From Cristatella mucedo (lineage: Eukaryota; Bryozoa; Phylactolaemata; Cristatellidae): a stretch of DNA of 64,000 nt. Shown here in pieces: positions 37,541-49,375 of the stretch (position 1 is the stretch's first letter; each line of letters opens with the position of its first letter). Location: NCBI GenBank assembly GCA_009760855.2, contig WPIO01000035.1, forward strand, positions 2,565,001 through 2,629,000, written 5' to 3'. The notes beneath the pieces are model-generated. The model was given only the letters and a program-made list of their open reading frames with translations, had not been told where the DNA came from and did no database searches. The position numbers were made by a program, and so were the translations under genes.

Positions 37541-37727
37541 TTTCCTGGTGCTTCACCCAGGCAAGAAAGAAACGATATCAGCCATGTACCAGAAAATAAG
37601 ATCCACAATTTCAGCACGTACGCAAGTATAACGATTCAAAAGGATTGGGCAAATGGTGTGAGGAAAAGATGAGGTTTTATTTAGCACCTACCTTTTAATG
37701 TTGACAAATCAAGGGGGAGTTGTTACT

Positions 37728-38575
37728 AAATGTACGGTCTCCAAAGGATTTTAGGTTTGTATGAGGTGTAGGTAAACAGTTAGTTCCGAAAAGCAAGTGG
37801 TACGATGCTTGGCCTGGTGGGGGAGTAGATCTGATAAGTAGGCTGGAGCCAAAGAATCAAGGGACCTAAAAGTGAGCGACAAAACCTTGATGTCAATCCG
37901 TTGCTTGACTGGTAGCCAGTGCAGGTCGGGCGAGAAGTGGTGTGATGTGGCAACTGCGACGCCTACGACAGACAAGCCTAGCTGCAGAGTTTTGCACCAG
38001 CTGTAAGCACCTGATCGCACATGCCGGTAGGCCAGCAAGCAGTGAGTTACAGAAGTCAAGACGGGATGTGACAAATGCACGGACCAATTTAGATGTGGTA
38101 TCCCTGTCGGAGTAAGCCCGAATTTTAGCATTGTTACATAGCGCAAAGTAGGCAGACTTGGCTGTGGAGCTGATGTGGTCGTCTAATGAAAGGTCCCTTT
38201 GGAACAGGACAGCTATATTTCGCTCAGGTTCGATAGGAGATATGCTGGCAGAGCCGATTTTTAGCATTAACTTCAAATTTCCGAATCCCACTTGTTTGCC
38301 CAGAAATGGTAAGTCGGTTTTGTTGCCATACAATTTAAGAAGGTTTGCTGTCATCCATGTGGGGATGTCGTCAATACATGCAGCAAGGGCGTTGAGAGAG
38401 TTCGACCTGCTAGAGGGCTGGGAGGGATCTAAGCAAAGGTACAACTGAGTGTTAGATCCCCATCCGCATAGAAGTAAAAGCCTAGATTATCCTTGGCAAT
38501 CTCATCGGCAAGAGGAGAGTATAAACCATTAAAAGGACCAGATGAAGGGCAGAGCCCTGAGATACCCCATATTTC
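37728..38575 (-). mobile_element. LINE A copy lacking its 3' end
   Basis: The minus strand covers the RT palm to the C-terminal coding region. Blocks include NSLNALAACIDDIPTWMTANL, NIAVLFQRDLSLDDHISST, RLDFCNSLLAGLPACAIRCL and FKVLSLTFRSLDSLAPAYLS-like sequence. It breaks off near the end of the ORF without 3' UTR or (ATT)n tail, unlike nearly all other copies, so it was cut by a later rearrangement. It has a few frameshifts. Confidence 0.87.
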
Positions 38576-38737
38576 AGAGACATGACTAGATCATGAGGAG
38601 CAGGTGGTTCAAGAGCGCATTGGAGGCGCAAGGAGGTCGGATAGACAGGCTGGTTTTAGCGTATGAAGCGACCCATAAGCCAGACCGAGGATGAAGAACT
38701 CGATTAGACGACCCAAGTCGCGGAGTCAAGTCTGGCA

Positions 38738-38805
38738 GTAGGCAATCCTTTATTGCCCACTTGGGGCTATTAAACCAGCCGATAGTATCTGTTTTTCTTT
38801 TCTGC
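38738..38805 (+). mobile_element. SINE 1 relic (possible)
   Basis: GGCAATCCTTTATTGCCCAC and GGCTATTAAACCAGCC resemble the SINE 1 3' half with a deletion between them. Too short to be certain. Confidence 0.4.
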
Positions 38806-38938
38806 ACTTACTCAGCAGCAGAAATCTGGCAAGTGGGATTCTAAAGTGGCTGGGTCCTAGCGCATAGAGAGGTCTCGTGTGCATGTACACACTACTGTGC
38901 AGCACTCGTAGTGCACTTAAATTAATATATACATACTA

Positions 38939-39100
38939 TTAGCTGATTTAACAGCTTCATTTGTATAGCAGCAAAAGAGCCTTAACGGCTATCACCACCG
39001 TTTGCAGTTGGCAATAGAGAATCGCTCTCTGGAGGATTCGAACCTATGACCTCGGTTGTGAAGAGTGAGCATCTTACCTCCTGGGCTATCACGGCCCAAT
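38939..39100 (-). mobile_element. SINE 1 copy, tRNA-derived
   Basis: Near full length on the minus strand. It has box A-like GATAGCCCAGGAGG and box B (GGTTCGAATCC), the body with GGTGGTGATAGCCG, and the tail GAAGCTGTTAAATCAGCTAA. Confidence 0.88.
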
Positions 39101-39157
39101 CCCCCTTACACTGCAACTCAGCAGACAGCCAACTGACAACCAGCGAACATCCTTCAG

Positions 39158-39232
39158 GCTAGCGATGGTGATAGTCGGTACGGCTCTTCTGCAGCTATAT
39201 AAATGAGGCTGCCGAAACAGCTAACCTTTAGT
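39158..39232 (+). mobile_element. SINE 1 3' fragment
   Basis: Contains GCGATGGTGATAGTCGGTAC, GGCTCTTCTGCAGCTATATA and GAGGCTGCCGAAACAGCTAAC, the 3' third of SINE 1. It lies next to and opposite the copy at 38939-39100. Confidence 0.65.
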
Positions 39233-40927
39233 CTGAGTAGCCACATCCTACATATCACTGGGGGCCACTTGCATGGAGCTAAAGATCAAGTTACCGAGTC
39301 ATTTAAAAGAGAATCCCGGAGCAAAAGTTAAGGCTCAGCCCGAAAACACAGGCTTGATATACGGTTCGATGCCTTATAGACGCATGCTATTCATCGCTTG
39401 CTGATCTCTGGATCGGCTGAATTGTTGATATTCCGAGCTACGCTATTATGTTTTTCTGGGAGGACTCAATGTGGGAGTGGCTACCGGAAGTTAGGTTGCT
39501 GCTGCTTAAGTGGGCATTCCGGCAAAATTTGAATGCTCAAGTGGACAAAGCATAGTACTCCTGACACAAGCAAAATATGATGCACAGTTAGTCATTAGTA
39601 ATCTCACGGCAGTGTAAAACCAGTCAGTGAACAGTCCAAAACAATTTCTTTGAGTTCTGGTCTAACTTGCATGACTGAGATGTGTTGAGACCAACTTTGA
39701 TCCCTAACTGAATCTTGATGCCCGGCAACATGTTGCATCAGGCCTGACCTCCATTTACACACGAATAAAAACTGCAGTTATTGGATCTTCACTGCTGCTT
39801 ATGTTGAAGCCATGCAAACCACCAAGGGTTTTACCTCTAAACACTTCGATGCCACTGGCAACCAAAAATTCAAATTTTCAAACGGTCTAAAAATGCATAT
39901 AAAACATATAATATATATTAATAGTAAAATCCAAATCAGAAAATATACATTGCTAAAAATAAAAATAACAGCACAGGGGTTGCACACCTATTTACTCGCT
40001 GATGAGGGCTGCACCAGGTCAATTCCTATGCATTTTACGTCTGTTTATAATCAACCCCAACTATCCTGCTATTCAGATGCATCTGAAATTTTGCGAAAGC
40101 ATGAATAAACATCAAAATAGATAAACTACAGTTGGTACAGGATTCTTAAATCAGTGAAGAGCAGTTTAATCGAAGTTGTCTGGGTGAGGAGGAGACGGTG
40201 AGTAAGCACTTCTGATAGAAAATATCAAAGTCAGTAGTCACTGCCATACCTTGTCATGCAGTGGTTATGCCAACATTGGAAAACCACAAACCGGTAAATT
40301 AGATAACTCGGCCCCCACCAGTAACCCTCCACCATGTAGACTAGGCTACGAGAGCTACAGGACAGGATCAAGGATACAGCACCGAAAGTCAGAGGCTCTC
40401 TGACTACAGTGCGCTTTGACAGTGCGCTCTGCATACAGTGACCATCTTTCTGCTTCTTCTTACCGGATAGCATTCATGGGTTGAAGAGATAATCATTGCC
40501 GATTTTCAAAATTCAAGACTTCACCGCATATATAGGCACAGGTGGAAAATGAGCTGCATTTTTATCGCAAGGTCCCGACAGTTACCACCCTTGAGGTTGC
40601 AATCCTGCTGGCATACAGCACATGTATAATGAAGTGACGCCACTTTAAAGTTAAAGTAGCAGCCAAACATCAAGTTGTTATGAATTTTTACAACCGAAGG
40701 TGAGGATTGCCTTGAGAGAAGTTCCAAAACAATACTAACAAGCTGCCTTCATACCCACAGCACATGCGATGCTTTCATGCATTGCAGTTCTTTAAATGTT
40801 TACCTGAGTAGACCTATAGCTTTCCACACATTTGCCTCGATGCCATTATTTCTAAGGCTAAAGCTGATGTCAAGACACTCCGAATGCTCATTCCCTCCTT
40901 ATCTAATACTAAAATCTTTTATAAAGC

Positions 40928-42208
40928 ATGCAAGGCACCAACTTGATTCACCTTGCTAGTAAGTTCCAGTCTGGCTTTAGAGCTAATCACTCCACAGAGT
41001 CAGCATTGCTTCGGGTATACAACGACCTACTTAGGAATGCAGACATGGGTAGAGTGTCTCTGCTTGTTTTGCTTGATCTTTCGGCAGCTTTTGATACCAT
41101 CGATCACAAAGTTCTTCTAGAGCGCCTCTCATCTCGCCTGGGCATCACTGCCACTGCTCTGCAATGGTTCAGGTCCTATCTCAGTGGGAGACTCCAGAGT
41201 ATTGACGTGAATGGACAAAGATCATCTGAAGTACCTCTGAAATATGGAGTACCTCAGGGCTCAGTGCTAGGTCCGGTTCTTTTCACGGTTTATACTCTGC
41301 CTCTTGCTGATGTGATTGCCAAGCACAATCTAGGCTTTCACTTCTATGCAGATGACACTCAGTTGTACCTTTGCTTTGATCCCTCACAGCCTTCGAGCAC
41401 CTCAAATTCTCTAAACTCACTAGCTGCATGCATTGATGACATCCGCACATGGATGGCAGCAAATTTTCTAAAACTTAACGATGATAAAACTAACTTACTA
41501 GTTATGGGCAAACCCAGTGTGATCCAGAGATTGGAAAGGCTGACTCTCAAAATTGGCTCTGCCAGCATATCTCCAGTTGAATCAGCTCGAAATCTAGGTG
41601 TCATATTCCAAAGCGACCTCTCGTTAGACGACCACATCAGCTCCACAGTCAAATCTGCCTATTTTCAGCTTCATAACATTGCTAAAATTCGGGCCTGTTT
41701 AGATAAAAATACCACGTCCAAGTTGGTCCATGCATTCGTGACATCTCGTCTCGACTTCTGCAACTCACTGCTCACTGGCCTACCAGCATGTGCGATCAGG
41801 CGATTGCAGCTGGTGCAAAACTCTGCAGCTAGGCTTGTCTGTCGTGAGCGTCGCAGTTGCCACATTACTCCACTTCTCGCCGACCTGCACTGGCTACCAG
41901 TCAAGCAACGGATTGACTTCAAGGTTTTGTCGCTCACTTTTAGGTCCCTTCATTCTATGGCTCCAGCCTATCTGTCAGATATACTACCCCATCAGGCCAA
42001 GCATCGTACCACCTGCTTTTCGGAATCCAAGAGTCTACAAATACCTCATACAAACCTTAAATCCTTTGGAGACCGTGCATTTAGTTCATATGCTCCCAAA
42101 GCCTGGAACTCCCTCCCGACCTGCGTCAGAACATCCCCTGACCTGACCACATTTAAAAGGAACCTAAAAACACACCTATTTAGGACAGCATTTAGTGGGT
42201 CCCTGTGA
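40928..42208 (+). CDS. LINE A reverse transcriptase, C-terminal 426 codons, intact frame
   Basis: Part of a 5'-truncated LINE A copy. The reading frame is uninterrupted for 426 codons and holds the RT core. It has VLLDLSAAFDTIDHKVLLER (first catalytic aspartate region), GVPQGSVLGPVLFTVY, and the catalytic FYADDTQLY, followed by the thumb and the C-terminal domain ending in FRTAFSGSL. No endonuclease or RNase H is present in what remains. Non-LTR reverse transcriptases copy their RNA at a nicked chromosomal target. The family looks closest to the CR1/L2/Jockey group from its motif style. The formal start at 40928 is not the natural start, since family sequence begins only around codon 10. The copy cannot act alone because its 5' half is missing. 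Confidence 0.88.
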   Translation: MQGTNLIHLASKFQSGFRANHSTESALLRVYNDLLRNADMGRVSLLVLLDLSAAFDTIDHKVLLERLSSRLGITATALQWFRSYLSGRLQSIDVNGQRSSEVPLKYGVPQGSVLGPVLFTVYTLPLADVIAKHNLGFHFYADDTQLYLCFDPSQPSSTSNSLNSLAACIDDIRTWMAANFLKLNDDKTNLLVMGKPSVIQRLERLTLKIGSASISPVESARNLGVIFQSDLSLDDHISSTVKSAYFQLHNIAKIRACLDKNTTSKLVHAFVTSRLDFCNSLLTGLPACAIRRLQLVQNSAARLVCRERRSCHITPLLADLHWLPVKQRIDFKVLSLTFRSLHSMAPAYLSDILPHQAKHRTTCFSESKSLQIPHTNLKSFGDRAFSSYAPKAWNSLPTCVRTSPDLTTFKRNLKTHLFRTAFSGSL

Positions 42209-42448
42209 TTCGTCCTTGATGTGCTTATGCGTGCTGACACTGTGCTTGCTGCCACTAACCACATTTGCATGCTGACCCTGTGCATGTCACCCCTAACCAT
42301 ATTATTCATTTCGTTTGTTTTTCAAGCATGATTTTACTTACCATTCAATTGCATTTCACTTTACAGCAAATGTAAAGCGCCTAGAGAGAGATTAAGTTCT
42401 CTGAGGGCGCTTTATCAAGTGAATTATTATTATTATTATTATTACCTA
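40935..42448 (+). mobile_element. LINE A, best-preserved 5'-truncated copy
   Basis: Spans the intact RT reading frame, the 3' UTR (with repeated GCTGACACTGTG/GCATGTCACCCCTAACCA motifs) and the terminus AAAGCGCCTAGAGAGAGATT, GGGCGCTTTATCAAGTG and (ATT)n to about 42445. It is antisense to TMED within intron 2. Similarity to the nested copy at 21.1-21.6 kb marks both as recent. Confidence 0.92.
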
Positions 42449-43617
42449 ATCTTTCAAATAAACTATTTCTCAATAAAACATGAGGGGCAGCATCAACCAG
42501 ACGAAGTTCAGCATCGACCACACGTTGACAGACATAGAGCAGTAGCGATGATATAACAATCTCTGTCTCTGTCTCTCTCTCTGTCTCTCTCTCTCTCTCC
42601 CTCTCTGTTTATTATACAATGCTGGCCCGAACAATCCGTACACCCGATGGATCAAGATATAACTTCAAATACTTAAGCATTGTATGGACTGCTGGCCCAA
42701 AATAAATTTCTATATAGGATATAGAATAGGAATAGGATATAGAATATATGATTTGCATGAGTTATAAATATTGTAACAGACTGTGCATGCTGGCATATTG
42801 GTTAGCCTTTTAGGTGTGAAAACATGCACCGTTACTTATTTGGAAGCATCAAGTGGACACGGAAACGGTATCGGTTATCGAAGCATAGTTTTTGCTAGCA
42901 TCATCAGAACACAGCGACGCCTGAGTTTTTGGATGTGCTAAACATCCATCACTCAAAAAATGCACCTTGAAGACTGCGCCGGACACTTCTTCAAAAATGA
43001 TTAAGGTTTGAGACATCTGGTTGTTCGCATTCCTAGATGCAGACCAGAGCTGGTTCGAGACTATGCAAGAAATTGATAGTGGTTGGAGTGCAAAATCAGA
43101 CAACTAAGTTTTCTGATGAAAAAAGAGCTATGGGACCGTATAAAACTACTACAGAAGTCTGGGCAAATATCTGAAATGCTAGGGACTTGGCGATCTGCAT
43201 GTATTAAAAAGGTCCCATTGATATAACAAGATGATAGTTCAATTTAGTACTTGCACTTGGCAAACAGAGAAAGTTGAGACATAGGAAATTGCTCAAAGAA
43301 TTATCTAATTCCTTATTTATAAGAAAGTGCTGTTTGGCAGTTTTTAATTTTTACCGTGCCATTGATTTATCATATGTTTTCATAACTTTGTCGGGCATTT
43401 GGTTGGTTGTGCATACTCAAAATAGCATACTGCAATCCTTAATAATTGCTGAGAAAATGCCCGACACGGTTGTTGCAAGACATCACTATAGAGGGGGAAA
43501 TACTTTGCAAATCAAGTAATCTTACGTCCCAGTGCTAAGACGGTGCTACAAGATAATATCCTTCCAAAATGCAGCTAAGTTGGAAGCCAAAAATTGGTTC
43601 TGACACTGAAAAAACAT

Positions 43618-43803
43618 AGTGAGCCGTGATGGCACACTAGGTGAGGCCGTTGCCTTTCACGACCTCGGTCCCGAGATTGTGGGTTCCAATCCTGCGGTGG
43701 GTGATTCTTTATTGCCACTGCAAGCTGTGGTGATAGCAGTAATGGCTCTTCTGTCGCTATACAAAAGAAGCTGTTAAGTCAGCTAGTATTTTTTCTTTAT
43801 TTA
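43618..43803 (+). mobile_element. SINE 1 copy, full length
   Basis: Box A region TGATGGCACACTAGG and box B GGGTTCCAATCC are near 43630 and 43682. The body is CTTTATTGCCACTGCAAGC and TGTGGTGATAGCAG, and the tail is AGCTGTTAAGTCAGCTAG with a T-rich end. Box B carries one change from the consensus (GGTTCGAATCC). Confidence 0.88.
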
Positions 43804-44012
43804 AAAAACATGGCAATTTTGCATTCCCCCCCCTAGAAATTAAAGCAAGGTAGTAGAATGCACAATTCATTACAAAAGTATTGGTAACTCGCACGAATCC
43901 TGTGTCTTAGTGAAATTTCTCTTTGGCCAGCCGTCTAAAAAACGCTGAAATATTTGAGATTATATCTTGATGCCCAGGGTGCAAAGATTTTTCGAGGCCA
44001 GCACTATAACTT

Positions 44013-44099
<87 letters not shown>
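44013..44099. repeat. (CT)n(CA)n(TA)n compound microsatellite
   Basis: Three dinucleotide arrays abut: CT to about 44028, CA to about 44062, TA to 44099. The array begins only about 45 bp past the TMED exon 2 donor, inside intron 2. Confidence 0.96.
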
Positions 44100-44101
<2 letters not shown>

Positions 44102-44146
44102 TTAGTTTTTAACTCAGGTGTGGCATGACGGCCGGTTGAGACTTAC

Positions 44147-44276
44147 CACTTTCGACGTGATCCAAATTGACATATGCATGTCCTTCCCAAGGGCTGTCAA
44201 AGACGACTTCGTATCCAGGTAGTCGCCGCACAGTTAATGAGGCGGCATATTCTCCACCCAGCCCAGTACTTATAAC
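44147..44276 (-). CDS. TMED: p24/TMED cargo receptor, exon 2 (middle of GOLD domain)
   Basis: A 130-bp exon bounded by acceptor TTTATTTGTTTGCTAG and a consensus GTAAGT donor. In phase 0 it reads VISTGLGGEYAASLTVRR, then EVVFDSPWEGHAYVNL, and ends one base into the next codon, which exon 3 completes as glycine. In known p24 proteins the corresponding GOLD segment has a glycine turn, a beta strand and a short insert before the (G)xYxFC strand, and this exon has the same layout. Sequence here is more diverged than in exons 1 and 3, so I rely on splice phase and position. Without this exon the two cysteine-bearing parts of the GOLD domain would not join in frame. Confidence 0.78.
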
Positions 44277-46804
44277 CTAGCAAACAAATAAAGCAGCAGT
44301 GAGTATCTGTGGCACAGCCGAAGCTTCTGAAAAGCCCTTTGACAGTGTTTCAAAGCCGCAGAGCCAGTGAAACATAAGCAGGATCCGGACACACCACCAG
44401 CAGCAGTTCTGCAAGCAAAAGAGGGTCAAACGACAAGCCCCTATGGGACTAATTGTCGGCAGCAAGGGCACCACAGGCAATTTTTCCAATGTGCTGCTAA
44501 AGTGACAGCAAGGGCACCGCAGGCAATTTTTCAATGTGCTGCTGACAGTGATGCATGCAAGACCGAGTCTCCGTGTGGGCTATGACCCTCGGGGACAGAT
44601 CGTAAATGTAAGCAAAAAATGTGTCAAGCGTCATTACCTGCTAAGAAAGCCACTGCTCACACCGAGGCCCTAATCCCAAAGGAGCAGCTACGAATAGTTA
44701 GCCCATGGAGCAGATGGTGAGCTTGCCAGTGGGGGGGGGGCGTGCTAGAGCCATCTTATTACAGACACTGTCTGTGCAATACATCGAATGTAATGCAAAC
44801 GCCCCCTTCGAAGGACCGTTGGGTCCTTTGCAAGTGCCACTGCCGGCACTAGCTTAGGCTAACGGATGAATGACATCGATCGCTAGAATAGCAGCTACTG
44901 CCAAAAAAAGAGCTATGGCAAAAATGCAGGAACGATGTGAAACTAAACTGCCTGCACTTTCTGGCAGAAGACTAGGCGGCCATCGAAGCTACGAGCCAGC
45001 ACTTCGTTTCAGATAAAATTACAAGTCCGATGCAAGAGCCAGCGTTTGAGGTGGCATCGATCGTCCACGTGCAGCACTTGTCCCATGTCACAAGTGACCG
45101 AGCGCCAACTTTCGATATGTGGGAACCAGTCCTGTGGCAGTTTTGGCTAACAACCAACTCAGAAATTTCGGAGGCAGAGCGCTGGATGGAGTCAAGTCAC
45201 ACGATTCTCGATATTCAGCAAGCACGTCAATTGAAATGGTGCCCCACGAGACCCATCTGCCGTTTATCATCCCAGAATGAACATGAAATGTTAACATATC
45301 AATGCAGCTCCACTACTACCAGAGCACAGTACTATCAGCCAGCTTTACAGCTTCATATCAGGCCACTCAAGCCTGTCTCCGAAGCCACTGAACTAATAAG
45401 ATAGTACACCTTGATTCACGCTACGAAAAATGGCATGGCCTCGAGTAAGCTGGATTTTCACCCCTACTAGATTCTGCCAACCACATTGGTTGGGGGCTTT
45501 TTTGTCCAGCTGAATTGTCCAGTAGAAAGTTGCAGGAGAAAGTCGCTAATACCAAAAACTAGGCACCGCAGAGAAAGCAAACCTCGAATGGTCTATCACA
45601 GCAAAAAAAACGAGGATTTTTCTCTCGTCTGCCGTGCATCACTAACCAACCTCGAAAGCCTTTAGGCTTACAGGTAGGTCAGTCAGGCTTATCAGGTGCA
45701 TGTAAAACCTTACACGCTGTCGATTTCCCACGGTAGTGCTTATGCATGCAGCACGGTAAGTGTCTCAGCTCACATCTGTAACTGCCGAGTGTGCAGCACC
45801 CCTCAAGCTGGAGCTCTCTAAAGCCTGGAGCAGTAATCAGCACCCAACAATGTAGCCAAAATCAACAGCGGGCAATCCGTGTGACGAGACAAGACAGACG
45901 ACAGACAGATGCTAGGCCGACCATGCGATAGGCATGAAGCTTAAATGCTTAGTTAACCTGGTTAGTTCTCGGCCGGAACATTGTTGATCGCTTGCTTCTT
46001 GTCGGTAAAAATCCTTGAAGCCCATAAAGTCACCTGTGAATTTCGTGGCTTGCTGATCAACAGAACAGGTAAGAACCACTGGCTGTAGAGTACAGAATTC
46101 CGTCTAACCCGCGTACGCAGTTTTTAAAAGCCGCACAGATAAGCCTCTACCACCAGGTATACCGAAGCCTGAGTCTGCCCTGTTGTCGTAAGGATTTCCG
46201 GGATTTAAAATTTGCTGCTCTTAATAGCACAGCAAACAATAATGCACACATCGGTCAGCCACAAAAAGCCCTGCTCAGCACTGATCGTGTTCAGCTCAGA
46301 AACGTGTCCTACCCCTCTGCATTCAGCAGAGTACTTAAATCTTCAAAACACCAATCAGAGAAGGGCCAAAGTACGTTGCATGGGAAATCAAAATTTCGGA
46401 GCAGCTCGATAGTCTCGATTGACGTATTGCACCATAATGATGATTTACGCATTATAGTATTTGGCCAAGCACCAAAAAGAGAGTGGAAAGTACCGGAAAG
46501 TCACGCTTTCCATTCACATTCCAACAGTGCTTACTGCCCACAGAGGATTGAGGGGCCCTCAGCTTCGATTGAGGAATGTCGCCGTCAGTCACGAAAATCC
46601 AATTGCACAAAAGGCGAGTTATGAGCAATTTTTCGTTTAGCAGGTCATACTCTTTTTTCAAGAATATGCCACTTTCAGCGCTACAAGGCAAACTGGCTAA
46701 TATGGGACTCTTTTCGGAAATATATATCAAGAGATATTTCTCACGAAAGTCCGTAAGGGGCGTGTGAGAAATTTTCGCATGGAAGCTATCACACTACAAG
46801 ATAT

Positions 46805-46999
46805 CTGGACAGATGAAAACAAGGTCGCGTTCGAAGAAACTACCTCGTAGAAGAACTCCCGAGTTTTAGCCTGTAGGTCTACTGTGAACCGACGCCTTAT
46901 GCTTGGATACAGCAAGTTCAAGTATTCAAGATCAGACCGCGCTTTCGCATTACAAATGGTGACGGTGTATAGGGCGACCAAAAGCCTAGCTCCGGCCAT
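46805..46999 (-). pseudogene. second TMED exon 1-like segment, donor lost
   Basis: Sixty-five codons in frame starting ATGGCCGGA, the same nine bases as the start of TMED exon 1. It has a hydrophobic leader (MAGARLLVALYTVTICNAKA) and ends RRFTVDLQAKTREFFYEV, then SSNATLFSSVQ. Over the last 29 residues about half are identical to exon 1 and most others are conservative (for example ASLYSAFQ against ATLFSSVQ). The conserved GOLD cysteine (ECFYE) is replaced by phenylalanine (EFFYE). The donor position reads ATATCT where exon 1 has GTATCG, so normal GT splicing there is lost. A GTAGTT inside the exon could serve in phase 0. It may be a duplicated first exon that has died, or an alternative first exon with an unusual donor. 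Its conserved protein pattern argues for past or present selection. Confidence 0.65.
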
Positions 47000-47357
47000 C
47001 ATGGTTGTATTTCGCCCGATTGCAGGCTTCGGGCGACGCCCAAACATAGAAGGCTGCTCAAAAATGACCACGAGGGCGGGCGGACCGGTAGTGGATCACG
47101 GAACAAAAACGATAAAGCTCGGCGATTTTACAGCTGAAATCAATAAAAATAAACAAGACGACTTAGACATAAAAATGTTCAAGTGGTCTAAGCGTCACCT
47201 TGGCCTCTAGAGGAGTGCTTGAAGAAGTTAATTGGAAAAGACTCGATCGGACGAAATGCCTTGAGCACATTCCGCCTTCAATTACCTCTTAGCAGTGTTG
47301 GTTTAGAAACGTTAGTTACAGAGCATAGTATTTCATAACACACGTATGTTTGCAAAG

Positions 47358-47518
47358 CTTAGCTGATTTAACAACCTAATTTGAATAGCGGCAGAAGAAC
47401 CTTTACGGCTATCACCACCGCTTGCAGTTGACAATAAAGGATCGCCAACTGCAGGACTCGAATCCACGACCTGGGTCGTAAACAGCGAGCACCTTACCTC
47501 CAGGGCTAAGACCCCGGC
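47358..47518 (-). mobile_element. SINE 1 copy, tRNA-derived
   Basis: Near full length on the minus strand. Box B region is GGATTCGAGTCC, preceded by GCTGTTTACGACCCAGGTCG. Box A-like sequence is TTAGCCCTGGAGG. The tail is TAGGTTGTTAAATCAGCTAA. Confidence 0.85.
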
Positions 47519-48137
47519 TGAACCCCACTTTGCCAGCTTGAATTTTGAAGAAGCTATTAATGCAATTTGACTCTGGTGATCGCAGCAACCGGAAACTTAC
47601 TAAAATTACCCTAATGACTCCTTAGTGTAAATTCAGTAAGTGCAGTGAAGAAAATACGTATGTTGTGCATAAGTACGCTCAGAAATCACTGCATTGATAC
47701 TGCTTCTTCAATGCAGACTCATAAAACGAAGGCGATCCAAGCTCATTCGTGTCAAGATGGGTATTTTTCCTCACCGACACTCTTCACTCTGAAAGGTCCG
47801 TTGGCCACAATGCTCCGAGTAAATTGCTTACTAGCAGCAATGCCGAATGGTTTGTAATCGAATGGCTCTGGGGGAGGAGGCCAAAGTTAGGTCAGCGTCG
47901 ATCATTAAAGTTCTTCATCATGCGTCTGACGTTTACCACTTCCGTATATGCAAGGGTGGTATTTCGATCCCCAGGGCGCACGAACGACTTGGCACAGCCG
48001 TTGCAAAGAATAGACTAACTCTAGCATTATTATTGCTGACGATGTCAATAACAAGCGGCTACGTACGCGGTAAATCCTTACAATAAGCTCCACATCCGAA
48101 AGAATGGGCTAATTGGAATAAAAATAAAATAAAATAC

Positions 48138-48288
48138 TACCTGATTTAACAGCCTCTATTTGTATGGCGGCAGAAAGGCCTTAAAGGCTATTACCACGGC
48201 TTGCAGCGGCAATTAAGGATCGCCCACCGCAGGATTCAAACCTACGACCTCGTCGTGAAGAGCAACCGCCTTACCTAGTGTGCAATGG
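48138..48288 (-). mobile_element. SINE 1 copy, diverged
   Basis: Tail GAGGCTGTTAAATCAGG and box B GGTTTGAATCC are recognisable on the minus strand, but box A is degraded (GCACACTAGGTAAGGC). Confidence 0.8.
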
Positions 48289-48814
48289 AGGAGTAAAGGA
48301 GGGGTAACTAATGCCTGAAATTAGGCGACTCCTCTATTAGAGATTAACTAAAGAGTGAAATCAGCCGCTGGATCCTGGCTAAAAAGATGTATGAAGGAGC
48401 CTAATTTCAACTGGGATTGAATGGACAAATAAAAAAACCAAAGTGAGGGTGGCTGACGAACGGCTGGGCTTTAAATCCCCTATATTAAAAATAGTGATGA
48501 GATGAAAAAATAGAGAAAACGAAAAGTTCAACGCCGAGCGCAGGCAAAGGAAGATAACGGTTAGCATTTCCGGTACCGTGCTGCTACCATTTCTACTGAT
48601 TTTCTTACTAGCAACAAATAATTCTAGTACGACCTCGATGTTGATTCTGACTTATGAACGACGGCGGTTCGCAGGCTAACGTTACCAGCTGATGAGCAGC
48701 TTTGCAATCTCGAGCAATCCTCTGCTTAAAAAGAAGGAAGGAAGAAAGCTCTGCCCAAAAAGAAGACATTCACTATTGCACAGGCTTTCCTGCCTGTGCA
48801 ATAGGAAGCTTATA

Positions 48815-49375
48815 GTAAGTGTGCAGAACTCTGAAGCCAGGCTTGTCTGTCGAACGTATACGTCGCAGTTTCCCAGTTATACCACTTTCTATCGACACGC
48901 ACTATGTCGCTATCAAGTAGCTGACCGACTCCAAGCTTTCGTCCCTCCCTTGTAGGTTCCTACATTCTTTTGCTCGATAATACCTATCTGAACTACTTGC
49001 TATTCAGGCAAGGCATTGCAGCGCCCATTCTTAGGATTCGGGTCGCTTAGCTACGCTTCTAACCAAAAAAACACTACACATCCTTCGGAGACCGTGCCTT
49101 TAGTCTGTAAGCTTCCAAAGCCTAGAACTCACTTCCGACTGACGTCACGACATTCCTTGACTTGACGACATGGTAAAAAAGGACGCCCTAGCCCCACCTG
49201 TTCCTCACAGCATTTGCTTGGTCCGTGTTAATAGTCCTTCATGTCCAATAGCCCATGCGAGGTCACACTGAGGCTGCTATCACTCATCAATTGACATGCT
49301 TCCGCTCCATCAAGTGCCTAGAAAGAGATTTCGTTCTCTTGGGGTGCCGACCGGAAGTCTTGTTATCATTTTTAG
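48815..49375 (+). mobile_element. LINE A relic
   Basis: Heavily mutated copy of the LINE A C-terminal coding region and 3' UTR. Recognisable pieces are GAAGCCAGGCTTGTCTGTCG, GGAGACCGTGCCTTTAGT, CCAAAGCCTAGAACTCACTT and a tail AGAAAGAGATTTCGTTCTCT. The final (ATT)n is eroded. Confidence 0.75.

Larger units (their letters stand above)
30235..44146 (-). other. TMED intron 2
   Basis: About 13.9 kb. It holds a CACGTG tandem array (30457-30518), an old LINE B copy, a Tc1-like relic, two LINE A copies (one with an intact RT ORF), several SINE 1 copies and one SINE 2 copy, all listed separately. Stretches with no recognised feature are 31079-33681, 35616-37417, 39233-40934 and 42449-43617. Near 42560-42606 there is a short GTCT/CT tract. 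Confidence 0.65.

Noticed and set aside
41359-42309. Minus-strand ORFs opposite the intact LINE A RT frame
   Set aside because: They are antisense shadows of the RT coding sequence and recur opposite each LINE A copy.
46727-47071. The whole 114-codon minus-strand frame as a gene
   Set aside because: Only codons from 46999 to 46805 resemble TMED exon 1. The upstream and downstream parts have no support.
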